This document shows, piece by piece, positions 7,260 to 15,435 of a stretch of 64,000 bases of DNA; position 1 is the first letter of the stretch; every line of letters starts with the position of its first letter. The position numbers and the translations under genes are program-made. This DNA comes from Lachnospiraceae bacterium. Lineage in GTDB: Bacteria; Bacillota; Clostridia; Lachnospirales; Lachnospiraceae. The stretch is from the NCBI GenBank assembly GCA_910574865.1, contig CAJTDN010000005.1, positions 186,001 to 250,000 of the forward strand, in the 5' to 3' direction. Under the pieces are notes generated by a model that worked only from the letters and a program-made list of their open reading frames with translations, was not told where the DNA came from and did no database searches.

Positions 7260-9305
7260 TTATATGTCTCCTTCCTCTATCATCTGGTCAATCACGGCCT
7301 TTAACGAGCGAATCGCCTCGTCAACGTCCGTGTGGTCGAACTGCGCCCCGGCCGCGTTAATGTGGCCGCCGCCGCCCAGCCTCTCCGCGATTACTTGTAC
7401 GTTTACCTCGTCAATCGAACGCGCGCTAAGGAACGTCTTTCCCTGGTAAATCGTCAACACGAAGGATGCCTTGATACCGCTGATGTCCAGCAACTCGTTG
7501 GCCGTCTGCGCACCCAGCACGGTCGGGTTCTCGATGTCGCTCGGACATTCGGCAATCGCGTACTGCTCGCGGTACACCTCCGCCATGCGCACCGCCTCCG
7601 CCTTGGCACGGTATGATTCCATGTCGTCACGGAACATCTTGCGCACCTTCGTGATGTTCGCCCCGCACCGGCGCAGGAAAGCCGCCGCCTCGAAGGTCCG
7701 CACCCCGGTCCGGTTCATGAAATTGCGCGTGTCAATCATGATTCCGGCGTACATGCAGTCGGCCTCCACCTGCGGAATACGGATATCCTCCACGATATAC
7801 TGCAGCACCTCCGCCACCATCTCGCAAGTGGACGAGGAATATGGCTCTATATAGGAAAGAATCGCGTTTTCAATAATGTTGTCGCTCTGCCTATGGTGGT
7901 CAAGCACGGCAATCGTCTTCGCCCTCTTCAAAAGTTCAGGGCACTCGGTCATCTGCGGCTTGTTCGTGTCCACCACCACGACCATCGTGCCATCCGTCAT
8001 GTGGTCCATCGCCTTCTCCGGCGTCAGGAAAAAGTCCGATTCATATTCAGAATTTTCCAAAAGCTCGTCATAAAGCGGGCGCACCGCCGCCTGTGCCCCG
8101 TCCATCACGATGCACGCCTTCTTCTTCAACGCCTTCACGGCCCGGGAAATGCCGACGCACGCCCCAAGACTGTCCGCGTCCGCAATCCTATGCCCCATCA
8201 CCAGCACCTGGTCCTTGGACTCGATGAACTCGCGTAACGCCTCGGCCTTCACGCGCGCCTTGACACGGGTGTTTTTCGAGGTCTGCTCCTTCTTGCCGCC
8301 GAAATATGTAATTCCGTGGCAATCCTTGATGACCGCCTGGTCACCGCCCCTTGCCAGCGCCAAGTCAATCGCCGCGCGGGCGTAATTGTAACTCTGGGCG
8401 TAGGTCGCGGCATTCAGCCCCAAGCCGATACTGAGCGTGGCACTGTGCGCGTTCCCGATGTTCACCTGCTTGACCTCCTCCAGCAAGGAGAACTTGTCCG
8501 CTTCGAACCTTTTGTAGCTTTCCTTTTTAATCACGATGAAATACTTGTCATTTTCCAGCTTTTTGACAATGCCGTCAACGTCGCCGATATACTTGTTAAT
8601 CTTGCGGTCAATCAGCGCGACCAGAAGGGACTGGCGCACTTCCTCCACGCTCTCCATCACCTCGTCATAATTGTCAATGTAAATGAGGCCCGCGATCAGC
8701 CGCTGGTTTTCGTTTTCCTCGATATAGGAATTCAGTTCCGTCACGTCCGTCATGTAAAGCGTGATGAAATACTGCTGGCCTTCCGGAATCTCCAGCAAGG
8801 ATTCCTGCTCGTTAAACCCTTGCATGGAGACCATGTTGAGCTCCACCCGGTAGTCATGCTGCCTGCACTCCAGTTCCAGCTCCATGTGCCTCATGTCCTC
8901 TTTGGGAAACATGCTGCGGTTCAATTCGGGAATCAGCTGCTGTATGTGCCGCTCGTTTCTCTTTATATCAGAAAAAATGTCCCAGAAACTGTCATTCGCC
9001 CAGACCACCCTGCCATCCGCGAGCGCGACCGCGTACGGCACCGACATTTCCTGCAAAAGGACGTTCGAAACAGCCTGGTACTCCATGGAAAATTCAAAAA
9101 TCTCATCCAACACCCGGGAGCGGTTATAAAAATACAACGCCACCACGATGACGATATAAACCACGACGAATATCGTCATCAAATAGCCCGCCTTGCGGTT
9201 GACAAAATACATCCAGACGTTCAACCCTACCAGAAGCAGGGACATCAACAGCGGCCACCGCATGTACATCCCGAGCTTGCCCTTCAATTGTATATTGTTT
9301 TTCAT
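7260..9305 (-). CDS. gdpP: Cyclic-di-AMP phosphodiesterase GdpP (YybT)
   Basis: Membrane-bound DHH-DHHA1 phosphodiesterase, about 681 residues, hydrolysing c-di-AMP to pApA and so affecting wall stress and potassium homeostasis. Start at 9305 (MKNNIQLKGK) has GGAGAGG just upstream; in-frame codons further up have none. Layout: two membrane helices within residues 15-62, PAS-like domain about 80-180, degenerate GGDEF about 180-320, DHH domain from about 350 with RIADADSLGA, VVDTNKP and VLDHHRQ, and DHHA1 at the end with RLGGGGH. All DHH metal ligands appear intact. First of the gdpP-rplI-dnaB group. A possible promoter (TTAACA, 18 bp, TATAAA) lies around 9411-9440 on the minus strand. Confidence 0.96.
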   Translation of the reverse strand: MKNNIQLKGKLGMYMRWPLLMSLLLVGLNVWMYFVNRKAGYLMTIFVVVYIVIVVALYFYNRSRVLDEIFEFSMEYQAVSNVLLQEMSVPYAVALADGRVVWANDSFWDIFSDIKRNERHIQQLIPELNRSMFPKEDMRHMELELECRQHDYRVELNMVSMQGFNEQESLLEIPEGQQYFITLYMTDVTELNSYIEENENQRLIAGLIYIDNYDEVMESVEEVRQSLLVALIDRKINKYIGDVDGIVKKLENDKYFIVIKKESYKRFEADKFSLLEEVKQVNIGNAHSATLSIGLGLNAATYAQSYNYARAAIDLALARGGDQAVIKDCHGITYFGGKKEQTSKNTRVKARVKAEALREFIESKDQVLVMGHRIADADSLGACVGISRAVKALKKKACIVMDGAQAAVRPLYDELLENSEYESDFFLTPEKAMDHMTDGTMVVVVDTNKPQMTECPELLKRAKTIAVLDHHRQSDNIIENAILSYIEPYSSSTCEMVAEVLQYIVEDIRIPQVEADCMYAGIMIDTRNFMNRTGVRTFEAAAFLRRCGANITKVRKMFRDDMESYRAKAEAVRMAEVYREQYAIAECPSDIENPTVLGAQTANELLDISGIKASFVLTIYQGKTFLSARSIDEVNVQVIAERLGGGGHINAAGAQFDHTDVDEAIRSLKAVIDQMIEEGDI

Positions 9306-9539
9306 GATTCCTCTCCATTCATAAAACCCCGCACTTGCCAATCCCGCCAGGCCCGGCAAGATAATAAAAGGCACGTCCGCGGCCAATGCCGCGCATGATG
9401 ACACAAAAAGTATTTATAGTATATCACTTTTCTTTTTGTTAATCCACACTTTTCTGACGAAGTTAAATCAATGTAATCCTTCTGTAACCAAATATTAACC
9501 AAATCGTTACATTTGATTTTTCCTTAAAGCCGCGGGACG

Positions 9540-9857
9540 TTTCGCTTGCGAACCGCGCGCGCCGTTTACGGTTCCCCGGCGGCAAAATTTTTCCAGCCGT
9601 GCGGTTGCGATCCGATGGTAGTTTTCATACAATTTATTGCAGTGAAAACTACCTGTCGGATTAGCAACCCATTTATTAATGAGCAAAATGTGGCTGCGTT
9701 AGCAGACATGGGAGTGCGTTGGCACGGATTTTGCGAATTGGATAAACAGGTTGGATGCTCTTTAGGGCATTCAACCGCACAGCTGGAAATTTTTTCGCGC
9801 CCGCACGCATACTCCCCATGATTTCATATCACGGGGAACGAAGTTTCCCATGACATG
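9540..9857. repeat. Family B nested palindromic region in the 600-bp gap before gdpP
   Basis: The gap between rpsR and gdpP holds no convincing gene. It contains a long outer inverted repeat (AAATTTTTCCAGC near 9583 with GCTGGAAATTTTT near 9781), extended by GTGCGGTTG/CAACCGCAC. Inside is an arm GGTAGTTTTC/GAAAACTACC with ATCCGA/TCGGAT and GGTTGC/GCAACC outside it, and a second arm GGTTGGATGC/GCATTCAACC. At the right end lies TCATATCACGGGGAAC with GTTTCCCATGACATGA, a palindrome nearly repeated at 41351-41379. The segment 9405-9540 is AT-rich with two TTTGGTTA direct repeats and the probable gdpP promoter. Confidence 0.7.
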
Positions 9858-9892
9858 AAAAAAGGGTACCACTACGCAATGTAATGGCACCC
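9858..9892 (-). terminator. Terminator of the rpsF-ssb-rpsR operon
   Basis: On the minus strand GGGTGCC pairs with GGTACCC (one mismatch) across 9864-9892, followed by six T at 9863-9858. Confidence 0.75.
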
Positions 9893-9901
9893 GTCGCCTC
9901 A

Positions 9902-10168
9902 TTAATCCTGAACGTACGGCATCAAGGAAATGTGTCTCGCCCTCTTGATGGCAACTGTCAAAGCCCTCTGGTGTTTCGCACAATTCCCGGTAATCCTTCT
10001 CGGAAGAATTTTCCCTCTCTCGGAAATGTACTTCTTCAGCTTTGCCACGTCTTTGTAATCAATCTCGTTATTTTCTTTCCCACAGAATACGCAAACTTTT
10101 TTCCTTCTGCGCACCGGGCCTCTTCTCTTGAATCCGCCCTCGGGTTTGCCTGCTTTTTCGTAAGCCAT
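9902..10168 (-). CDS. rpsR: 30S ribosomal protein S18
   Basis: 88 residues. The clostridial zinc-binding start CVFCGKE plus the core [22 protein letters not shown] (in part) and [26 protein letters not shown] identify it. It binds with S6 to the 16S rRNA platform. Last gene of rpsF-ssb-rpsR. The 230-bp gap to ssb carries a GTTACAG/CTGTAAC hairpin and no gene. AGGAGG precedes the start. Confidence 0.98.
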   Translation of the reverse strand: MAYEKAGKPEGGFKRRGPVRRRKKVCVFCGKENNEIDYKDVAKLKKYISERGKILPRRITGNCAKHQRALTVAIKRARHISLMPYVQD

Positions 10169-10399
10169 CGTCCTTACCTCCTATTATCGTCCTTCCCGTT
10201 ACAGCCGCCAAGGCTGAACTGTAACCCCTTCCCGTCCCTTTGACCGGAAGATGTTTGGTGAAGGTCCCCGTCATGCCGGGCCCCGGATAAACCTGCCGCC
10301 CGGTATCTTGTGACGCGCACAACCATATACGGAATTATGCCGTTGTACGGCTGCGGCCGGCGCAATACTCACGGCAGATTTTATCGGCCATAAGCATGG

Positions 10400-10894
10400 T
10401 TAATTAAACGGCAGCTCCTCGTCAATCCCATCCGGGATGTTCATGAAGCCGTCCCCCGCGTCCCCGCTTGGTGACGGAGCCGGCGCCGACTGCCTATAGG
10501 AGTTATTGTTGTAGGAATTGTTGTTATAGGAGTTGTTATTAAATGAAGAACCGCCGCCGTTTGCCTCTCTCTCGGCCCTGCTCTCCGCGAACTCCTGCTC
10601 CTCCACAATCACTTCCGTCGTATAGACGCGCGCGCCGTCCTTGTTCGTATAGCTGCCGGTCTGGATGCGCCCCGACACGGACACCCGCATCCCCTGGCGG
10701 AAATACTTCTCCGCGAACTCCCCGGAACGCCCGAACACCACGCACGGAATGAAATCCGCGGTCGGCTCGTTGTCCCGCTTGAACCTGCGGTCCACCGCCA
10801 GCGTATACCTTGCAACCGCCGTCGCATTGTCCCCTTGTGAATACCTCACTTCCGGATCCCTCGTCAGGCGACCCACCAAAATCACTTTATTCAT
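10400..10894 (-). CDS. ssb: Single-stranded DNA-binding protein
   Basis: 164 residues. The OB fold occupies residues 1-105 (MNKVILVGRLTRDPEVRY, FIPCVVFGRSGEFAEKYFRQG, VSGRIQTGSYTNKDG), the flexible linker 106-150, and the acidic tip IDEELPFN that docks partner proteins. The linker holds three in-frame NNNSY repeats from a 15-bp DNA repeat (about 10495-10545). Middle gene of the rpsF operon, 18 nt after rpsF, the usual firmicute arrangement. Confidence 0.98.
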   Translation of the reverse strand: MNKVILVGRLTRDPEVRYSQGDNATAVARYTLAVDRRFKRDNEPTADFIPCVVFGRSGEFAEKYFRQGMRVSVSGRIQTGSYTNKDGARVYTTEVIVEEQEFAESRAEREANGGGSSFNNNSYNNNSYNNNSYRQSAPAPSPSGDAGDGFMNIPDGIDEELPFN

Positions 10895-10911
10895 ATATTA
10901 CCTCTTTCTCT

Positions 10912-11199
10912 TTATGCATCCTGTCTTACGCATAAATACCTGAGAACATTGTCCATGATACGGATACGCTGTTCCACTTCACCCGGAACAGTGCTCTCAG
11001 CCTCGAAGTGGACGAAGTAATAATATCCTTCCCTCATCTTCTGAATTTCGTAAGCGAACCTTCTCTTACCCCATTCATCGACGTCCGTCACGACGCCACC
11101 GAAACGGGTAACTAAGGCCTTCACCTTTTCCATCACGTCCGCCCTGGCATCGTCTTCGAGTTTTGCGCTGACAACAACAGCCAATTCATACTTGTTCAT
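10912..11199 (-). CDS. rpsF: 30S ribosomal protein S6
   Basis: 95 residues. Start chosen at 11199 (MNKYELAVVV) because AAGGAGG is 8 nt upstream and the family begins there; an upstream in-frame ATG at 11289 would add an unrelated tail. Core marks: GGVVTDVDEWGKRRFAYEI, EGYYYFVHFEAE and IRIMDNVLRYL. It pairs with S18 on the small subunit. First gene of rpsF-ssb-rpsR, driven by the promoter at 11298-11326. Confidence 0.98.
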   Translation of the reverse strand: MNKYELAVVVSAKLEDDARADVMEKVKALVTRFGGVVTDVDEWGKRRFAYEIQKMREGYYYFVHFEAESTVPGEVEQRIRIMDNVLRYLCVRQDA

Positions 11200-11224
11200 G
11201 TCTCGCACCTCCTTATGGTCTCTG

Positions 11225-11247
11225 GCCCCCGCCTTTCTCGCGGGAGC
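11225..11247 (-). other. Leader hairpin before rpsF (possible S6:S18 autoregulatory site)
   Basis: GCTCCCGC pairs with GCGGGGGC around a GAGAAAG loop, a few nucleotides before the rpsF ribosome site. In many bacteria S6:S18 binds such a leader to repress its own operon. Identity as that motif is inference from position only. Confidence 0.4.
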
Positions 11248-11297
11248 AAGGATTGTAATAAAACCGTGTTTTTCAAAACGGCATGTCACAAGTACCT

Positions 11298-11326
11298 ATC
11301 TTACCATAACATGTTTCACGTTTCAA
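11298..11326 (-). promoter_or_regulatory. Predicted sigma-A promoter of rpsF-ssb-rpsR
   Basis: On the minus strand TTGAAA (11326-11321), 17 bp, TAAGAT (11303-11298). The -35 overlaps the end of the DUF951 gene. The leader would be about 90 nt. Confidence 0.7.
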
Positions 11327-11517
11327 GCTTTTTTGTGGATTTTCCTCACATTTTTTTCCACCAGCTTGCGCGGCACCATCACCTGGTGTGCGCAGCCCAT
11401 GCATTTCAAGCGAAAGTCCGCGCCCACGCGCAATATTTCCCACTCGTTGCTGCCGCAAGGATGCGGCTTTTTCATCCAAATGACGTCTCCCACGCCAAAT
11501 TCAAATCGTCCCGCCAT
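11323..11517 (-). CDS. DUF951 protein
   Basis: 64 residues, matching the short DUF951 family common next to rpsF in Firmicutes. Diagnostic stretch: GDVIWMKKPHPCGSNEWE, then RVGADFRLKCMGC and VMVPR. The paired Cys residues suggest a zinc-ribbon-like fold; function is not established. Start at 11517 (MAGRFEF) has GAGG at proper distance; the longer frame upstream is Arg/Gly-rich and not family-like. Confidence 0.9.
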   Translation of the reverse strand: MAGRFEFGVGDVIWMKKPHPCGSNEWEILRVGADFRLKCMGCAHQVMVPRKLVEKNVRKIHKKA

Positions 11518-11579
11518 ATGCTTCATCCTCGTTGCCTTCCACGGGGCCGCGCACCCGCCGCACGGCCGCCGTCCGCCGG

Positions 11580-12461
11580 CTAATCCTCGTCCACCAGCAC
11601 GCCTTGCACCAAAAACCGCTCGTCGTCCCGCACGTTCGTGCACGTTGACAAGCTGACGATTTTGGACTGGGCGTCCAGCTCCACGTCCACGTCGTAATTG
11701 GACGATCTTTTACATACCTTCAGGTAATCCGTAAAATCTTTTTCCGTCAAATAGGACGGCGTATAATTCTCGGCCTCCGCCTTCACGACCGACGCCGAAA
11801 AAACCTTGTACGTACGGGTCTTGCCATCCGGCGTGTAAATATAAAAATAGGGATATTTCTTACAAAACTCCTCATCCGCATATTCCGTCAACTGGGAAAA
11901 CATTTCCCCGCCGATTTTCAGGTTATGCCCGTAAATGAACACGTTCCGGTCATTGAACGACGTGTTGCGCATGTCCATGAAAATCGCGCCAAGCTTGTTG
12001 TCGTTGGCAAAGAACGTCTTCGTCAAATATTCATTATTATCCTTGCTCTGCACGACCGGGTAATTGATAATTGCCGGCTCCTCGAACCGGATCCACGCCA
12101 CCACGTCCGGATTCTCCCTTGCCAGAAACGCGAAATCCACCTTGAAGCCGTCCCCCACGTCATCCGACTCTATCGCAAGCTCCTTCACCTCGTCGTACTC
12201 CTTGCCGCCCGCCAAATACGGGTACAGCGACATGGCCAGCTGGCAGCCGGAAAACAAAAATACGAGCACGGCCACGATTAAGAGGACGGGAATCACCTTG
12301 CTCTTGTTTTCCTTTTCCTTGCGACGCGCGTTCCGCCTGCGCCGCCGGCCGGGCTCCGTCGTTCCCGCCTTCCGCCCCGTCGCTGCCGGCCTCTGCCCCG
12401 TCGCTGCCGCCTTCCGCCCCGTTGCCCCCGGCTTCTGGCCCGCCTGCTTCTTTTCTTCCAT
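11580..12461 (-). CDS. srtB: Class B sortase
   Basis: Membrane-anchored cysteine transpeptidase of 293 residues that attaches surface proteins or pilins to peptidoglycan. A cytoplasmic Lys/Arg tail (residues 1-54) precedes one membrane helix (about 56-73). The catalytic residues are visible: His in IYGHN near 179, Cys in LSTCT near 274, Arg in DERF near 282. The tail is built from a 7-residue repeat (GRKAAAT, GQRPAAT, GRKAGTT) encoded by a 21-bp DNA repeat at about 12355-12440. AAGGGG lies 8 nt before the start. No LPXTG-type substrate is recognised beside it, so its target is unknown. Confidence 0.92.
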   Translation of the reverse strand: MEEKKQAGQKPGATGRKAAATGQRPAATGRKAGTTEPGRRRRRNARRKEKENKSKVIPVLLIVAVLVFLFSGCQLAMSLYPYLAGGKEYDEVKELAIESDDVGDGFKVDFAFLARENPDVVAWIRFEEPAIINYPVVQSKDNNEYLTKTFFANDNKLGAIFMDMRNTSFNDRNVFIYGHNLKIGGEMFSQLTEYADEEFCKKYPYFYIYTPDGKTRTYKVFSASVVKAEAENYTPSYLTEKDFTDYLKVCKRSSNYDVDVELDAQSKIVSLSTCTNVRDDERFLVQGVLVDED

Positions 12462-12538
12462 AAATATGTCCCCTTCCCAAAATGCTCGTCAAATTCTATC
12501 ATCACCGACCATCCCTGGTCGAACGCGGACGGCAATTT

Positions 12539-13174
12539 TTAAAATCCCAAATTCTCATCCACCAGGATGACCTTGGTCCGCTTCGGCTCCCTGGAAAACC
12601 TCGTTATCAGAATCTGGCAACAGATGCACTGCGGCGACTTGCAGTCAGAGCAGGTTCCGTTCTTCACGCACGGCGTGTCAATCCCGAAACGCTGCGCGTT
12701 TATCGGAGCCGCCTCGTTGCGCGCCCGGCTCATGGCATCCTCCTCGCTTTTCACCACTTTGTTCATGCCCACAATGAGCACCACGCTCTTCGGACCGAAC
12801 GCGTAGGCCGCCACCCGGTTCGCGTTCCCGTCGATGTTGACCATCACCCCGTCCTCGCTGACCGCGTTGGTACTGCCGATAAACACGTCACACGTAAGCG
12901 CCTTGCGGGCGACCTCCTGCTTTTCCTCGCGCGTCATCTTGTCCTCACGGTCAAGCACCTCGTAATCGCCGTTATGTAGCGCGTCCAGAAGGCCGATTTC
13001 CTTGGCCGACTCGCAGCCGCCCCAGCTCACCGTGCTGCCCGCCGGAATCAATTCCAGTGCCTTCGCAAGGGCCTCCTCCTTCGTCCTGACATAATACGCC
13101 TCCATGTTGCGGGACTCGATGGCCTTCACCACGCGTGTCCCCAAAACTTCATTCCTCATTGACCTGACGTTCAT
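12539..13174 (-). CDS. LUD-domain protein (LutC/YkgG-like, lactate utilisation family)
   Basis: 211 residues of the LUD (DUF162) family. Marks are VSWGGCESAKEIGLLDAL, ADVFIGSTNAVSEDG-like CDVFIGSTNAVSEDG, GNANRVAAYAFGPK and a C-terminal Cys-rich segment TPCVKNGTCSDCKSPQCICC, which could bind a metal or Fe-S. LutA and LutB partners are absent, so the lactate role cannot be assumed. The start overlaps the stop of the upstream ATPase gene (ATGA), with AGGAGG inside that gene's last codons, so the two are translationally coupled. Confidence 0.85.
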   Translation of the reverse strand: MNVRSMRNEVLGTRVVKAIESRNMEAYYVRTKEEALAKALELIPAGSTVSWGGCESAKEIGLLDALHNGDYEVLDREDKMTREEKQEVARKALTCDVFIGSTNAVSEDGVMVNIDGNANRVAAYAFGPKSVVLIVGMNKVVKSEEDAMSRARNEAAPINAQRFGIDTPCVKNGTCSDCKSPQCICCQILITRFSREPKRTKVILVDENLGF

Positions 13175-14769
13175 GATAATTTAACCTCCTCAATCACACA
13201 TGTATGTTTTCGTTTTTCTTTCGCGTCTTTGTCATAAGCGATGCCCACCAGCAAAACAACACCGCCGTATCCATGCAGTACTTCCGGATATCTTCGGTTC
13301 TTAATCTGAACAATCGCTCCTTCTGCCGACTGATTCCACTTTAACTCAACTACCAACGCAGGCATCGGGGAAGATTTTTTCGGCAAATATACAATATCCG
13401 CATATCCATCTCCAGAAGGTAATTCTTCAAATTTCAAATAATAATCCTTATACCCGAAATACGCCAATTTGACCACGCTTCGCAACGCTTGTTCATTGTT
13501 ATAGAAAAGCGGTACTGTCTCTTCCGCATGAATCTTCTCAATCTGGGCGGCCACCGCGTTCGCATTGCCATGAATGGTATCATAAATCAATTGGTCACTC
13601 TCGCGAACACGCCGGATGGTCTCATCTCTCTTCACGTCGCGAACGGCCCTGGCGAACTCCAGCCGTATCTCTTCATTTGGAATCCGTGCCATTTTCAACT
13701 CCTCATCATAGGCAAGATAACCCAAATGAACCAGCAAAGTCAGCACGTCATTGCGGTTTCTGAAAGTGACAAGGTCGTTCGCGAAACCATTCGTGTCCAC
13801 CAGAACCTCAATCCCTCCCATCAATTCAGCCATCGTTTTTGACAGCCCGTCAAAATCCAGGCTGATATAATCCATCAGGCTTTTTGCGGTGGACGTTTCC
13901 GTCCAGTAAGAGTGAAATTTATTACTGCGAACCGCTTTCATCACGGAATTCGGATTGTAAACCGAACCCGCGTCCTCCAACTCGTACCCGTCATACCACG
14001 ATTTCATCATGGTAAAATCCCGTCCGTACCGCCCGCACAGCTGACGCACTTCCTCTTCCGTAAACCCTACGGACTTCGCGAACCCCATCGGGCAAATGAT
14101 GGAATACTCCTGAAAATCCGAAATCGCCGATTGGGAGCCATCCTTTTTAATTGGCAATATTCCCGTCATATAGGCGGCGGCAAAAATCTTCGCCGTCATA
14201 CCGCTGTTTTTAAACAAAGAGCGCAAAAACTCCAGATAATTTTGCTGGAGTTCCCCATTATTCCTGGCTTCCCGGATTGGCGCGTCCCACTCGTCAATAA
14301 TCATGACGAACTTCGTCCCGGCGATAGCGACCGCGTTTGACAAGGTATCATGGAAAGCCTCCGCGACCTTTAACCTTGGATAGGCTTCCACCAACTCCCG
14401 GGTGACATTCCTTATCACAAAAGGAACAATGTCGTCCTTGTCATGAACCGCGCCAATCACCGCCGTCATGTCAAGATAAATTACGTCATACTTGTTCAAA
14501 TGCTTCCGATAGGAATCTGTAAACTCCTGATTTGTCGCGATTTTCAAATCTTTGAATAATTCCGACGAATCACAGCTCCTATCATAATATGCACATAACA
14601 TCTGGGCGGCAAAGGACTTGCCAAAACGACGCGGACGGCTGACGCAAGTCAGGCGTCTTGGTGTCTCTATCGTCTCGTTAACCAGACGAATCATCTCGCT
14701 TTTATCCACGTAAATGTCATTTCTAATTCCGATGAAACCACTGTTCCCGGGATTCAAATAATTCCCCAA
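13171..14769 (-). CDS. AAA-ATPase-like / PD-(D/E)XK nuclease-fold protein
   Basis: About 532 residues. The family usually begins at MG-YLNPGN; here that corresponds to a TTG at 14769 with GGGGAGG about 9 nt upstream, better than an ATG at 14799 that lacks a site. The N-terminal AAA part has a Walker A-like RPRRFGKS and Walker B MIIDEWDAP; the C-terminal nuclease fold has GDGYADIVYLP followed by ALVVELKW, giving the D...E-x-K pattern. Such proteins are abundant, often multicopy and of unknown role in gut Clostridia and Bacteroidia, sometimes suspected of mobile or defence functions. It is intact here and coupled to the LUD gene. Confidence 0.85.
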   Translation of the reverse strand: MGNYLNPGNSGFIGIRNDIYVDKSEMIRLVNETIETPRRLTCVSRPRRFGKSFAAQMLCAYYDRSCDSSELFKDLKIATNQEFTDSYRKHLNKYDVIYLDMTAVIGAVHDKDDIVPFVIRNVTRELVEAYPRLKVAEAFHDTLSNAVAIAGTKFVMIIDEWDAPIREARNNGELQQNYLEFLRSLFKNSGMTAKIFAAAYMTGILPIKKDGSQSAISDFQEYSIICPMGFAKSVGFTEEEVRQLCGRYGRDFTMMKSWYDGYELEDAGSVYNPNSVMKAVRSNKFHSYWTETSTAKSLMDYISLDFDGLSKTMAELMGGIEVLVDTNGFANDLVTFRNRNDVLTLLVHLGYLAYDEELKMARIPNEEIRLEFARAVRDVKRDETIRRVRESDQLIYDTIHGNANAVAAQIEKIHAEETVPLFYNNEQALRSVVKLAYFGYKDYYLKFEELPSGDGYADIVYLPKKSSPMPALVVELKWNQSAEGAIVQIKNRRYPEVLHGYGGVVLLVGIAYDKDAKEKRKHTCVIEEVKLS

Positions 14770-14893
14770 GGCCACCACCTCCCCTTGCACGGCATCCATG
14801 CGACGTGCCCAAGTATCGTAAAACGCATCTCTAGATTACCATATTTTTAGAAAAATGACAAGCGGGGATGGCCTTTGTTTTATTTGTCACGTC

Positions 14894-15435
14894 CTACCAT
14901 TTTTTTAAGTATCTCTTTAACAAAAACGCGCAAAAATATGGAAACGTATAAATTTTATCCTTGTACCCGATGTTTCCGGCCGTAAATTTAATCCCATGCG
15001 AAATGTCGGAATATTTCTCACTGGCAATCAAGGTGTGAAGCGATTTTGCCCTCCCCCCCACGGCTTTCACTTCCACCGGAATCAACTCCGATGCCGTTCT
15101 CACGAAAAAATCCTCTTCCAAGGTGGAATCTTCACGTTTGTAATAATATAGGTCATATCCGCATTTCACCAATGCCTCGCCCAAAGGCTTGACATTCTGC
15201 ATGTGTTCTAAAAGCTCGTTTATAAATGCGCCGTCATAGCCCTTTGCCCACAGAAATTCCTCAAAATCCAAAGAATGCATCTGGTAATCCATTTTATACC
15301 CCACGCTGTTACTCTCGATTCTTTTGCATTGTATTCCCAACATGGAGCCACTGCAGATTACGTCAAACCTCCCGTCAATACAGAAAATTTCAATGCCGTG
15401 GAAATCTCCGGAAATTCCTGCAATTCATCAAAATT
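14894..15435 (-). pseudogene. Remnant of an AAA_14/DUF4143-type ATPase
   Basis: Reading on the minus strand, it opens just after the AraC gene with FDELQEFPEISTALKF, the segment around Walker B. It then continues in another frame as FCIDGRFDVICSGSMLG and DYQMHSLDFEEFLWAKGY. The frame change sits in a T run near 15385, consistent with one lost base. Walker A and everything before it are missing. A second loss inside joins NVKPL directly to GEALVKCGYDLYYY, removing most of the middle. The C-terminus with LIPVEVKAVGG and FPYFCAFLLKR is preserved. It is therefore 5'-truncated, frameshifted and internally deleted. Confidence 0.85.

Noticed and set aside
8316-9398. 360-codon open frame on the plus strand opposite gdpP
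   Set aside because: It is the mirror of a well-supported conserved gene, has no ribosome site or recognisable domain, and is rich in His/Arg/Val typical of antisense frames in this base composition.
9660-9785. Short plus-strand reading frame within the family B palindrome (DMGVRWHGF...)
   Set aside because: No ribosome site, no family match, and it lies wholly in inverted repeats.
11225-11247. Definite S6:S18 leader motif
   Set aside because: A hairpin is present in the right place, but the sequence determinants could not be confirmed by eye; kept only as a low-confidence site.
12539-13174. Calling the LUD protein LutC of a lactate oxidation system
   Set aside because: LutA and LutB are absent and the Cys-rich tail differs; only the domain family is supported.
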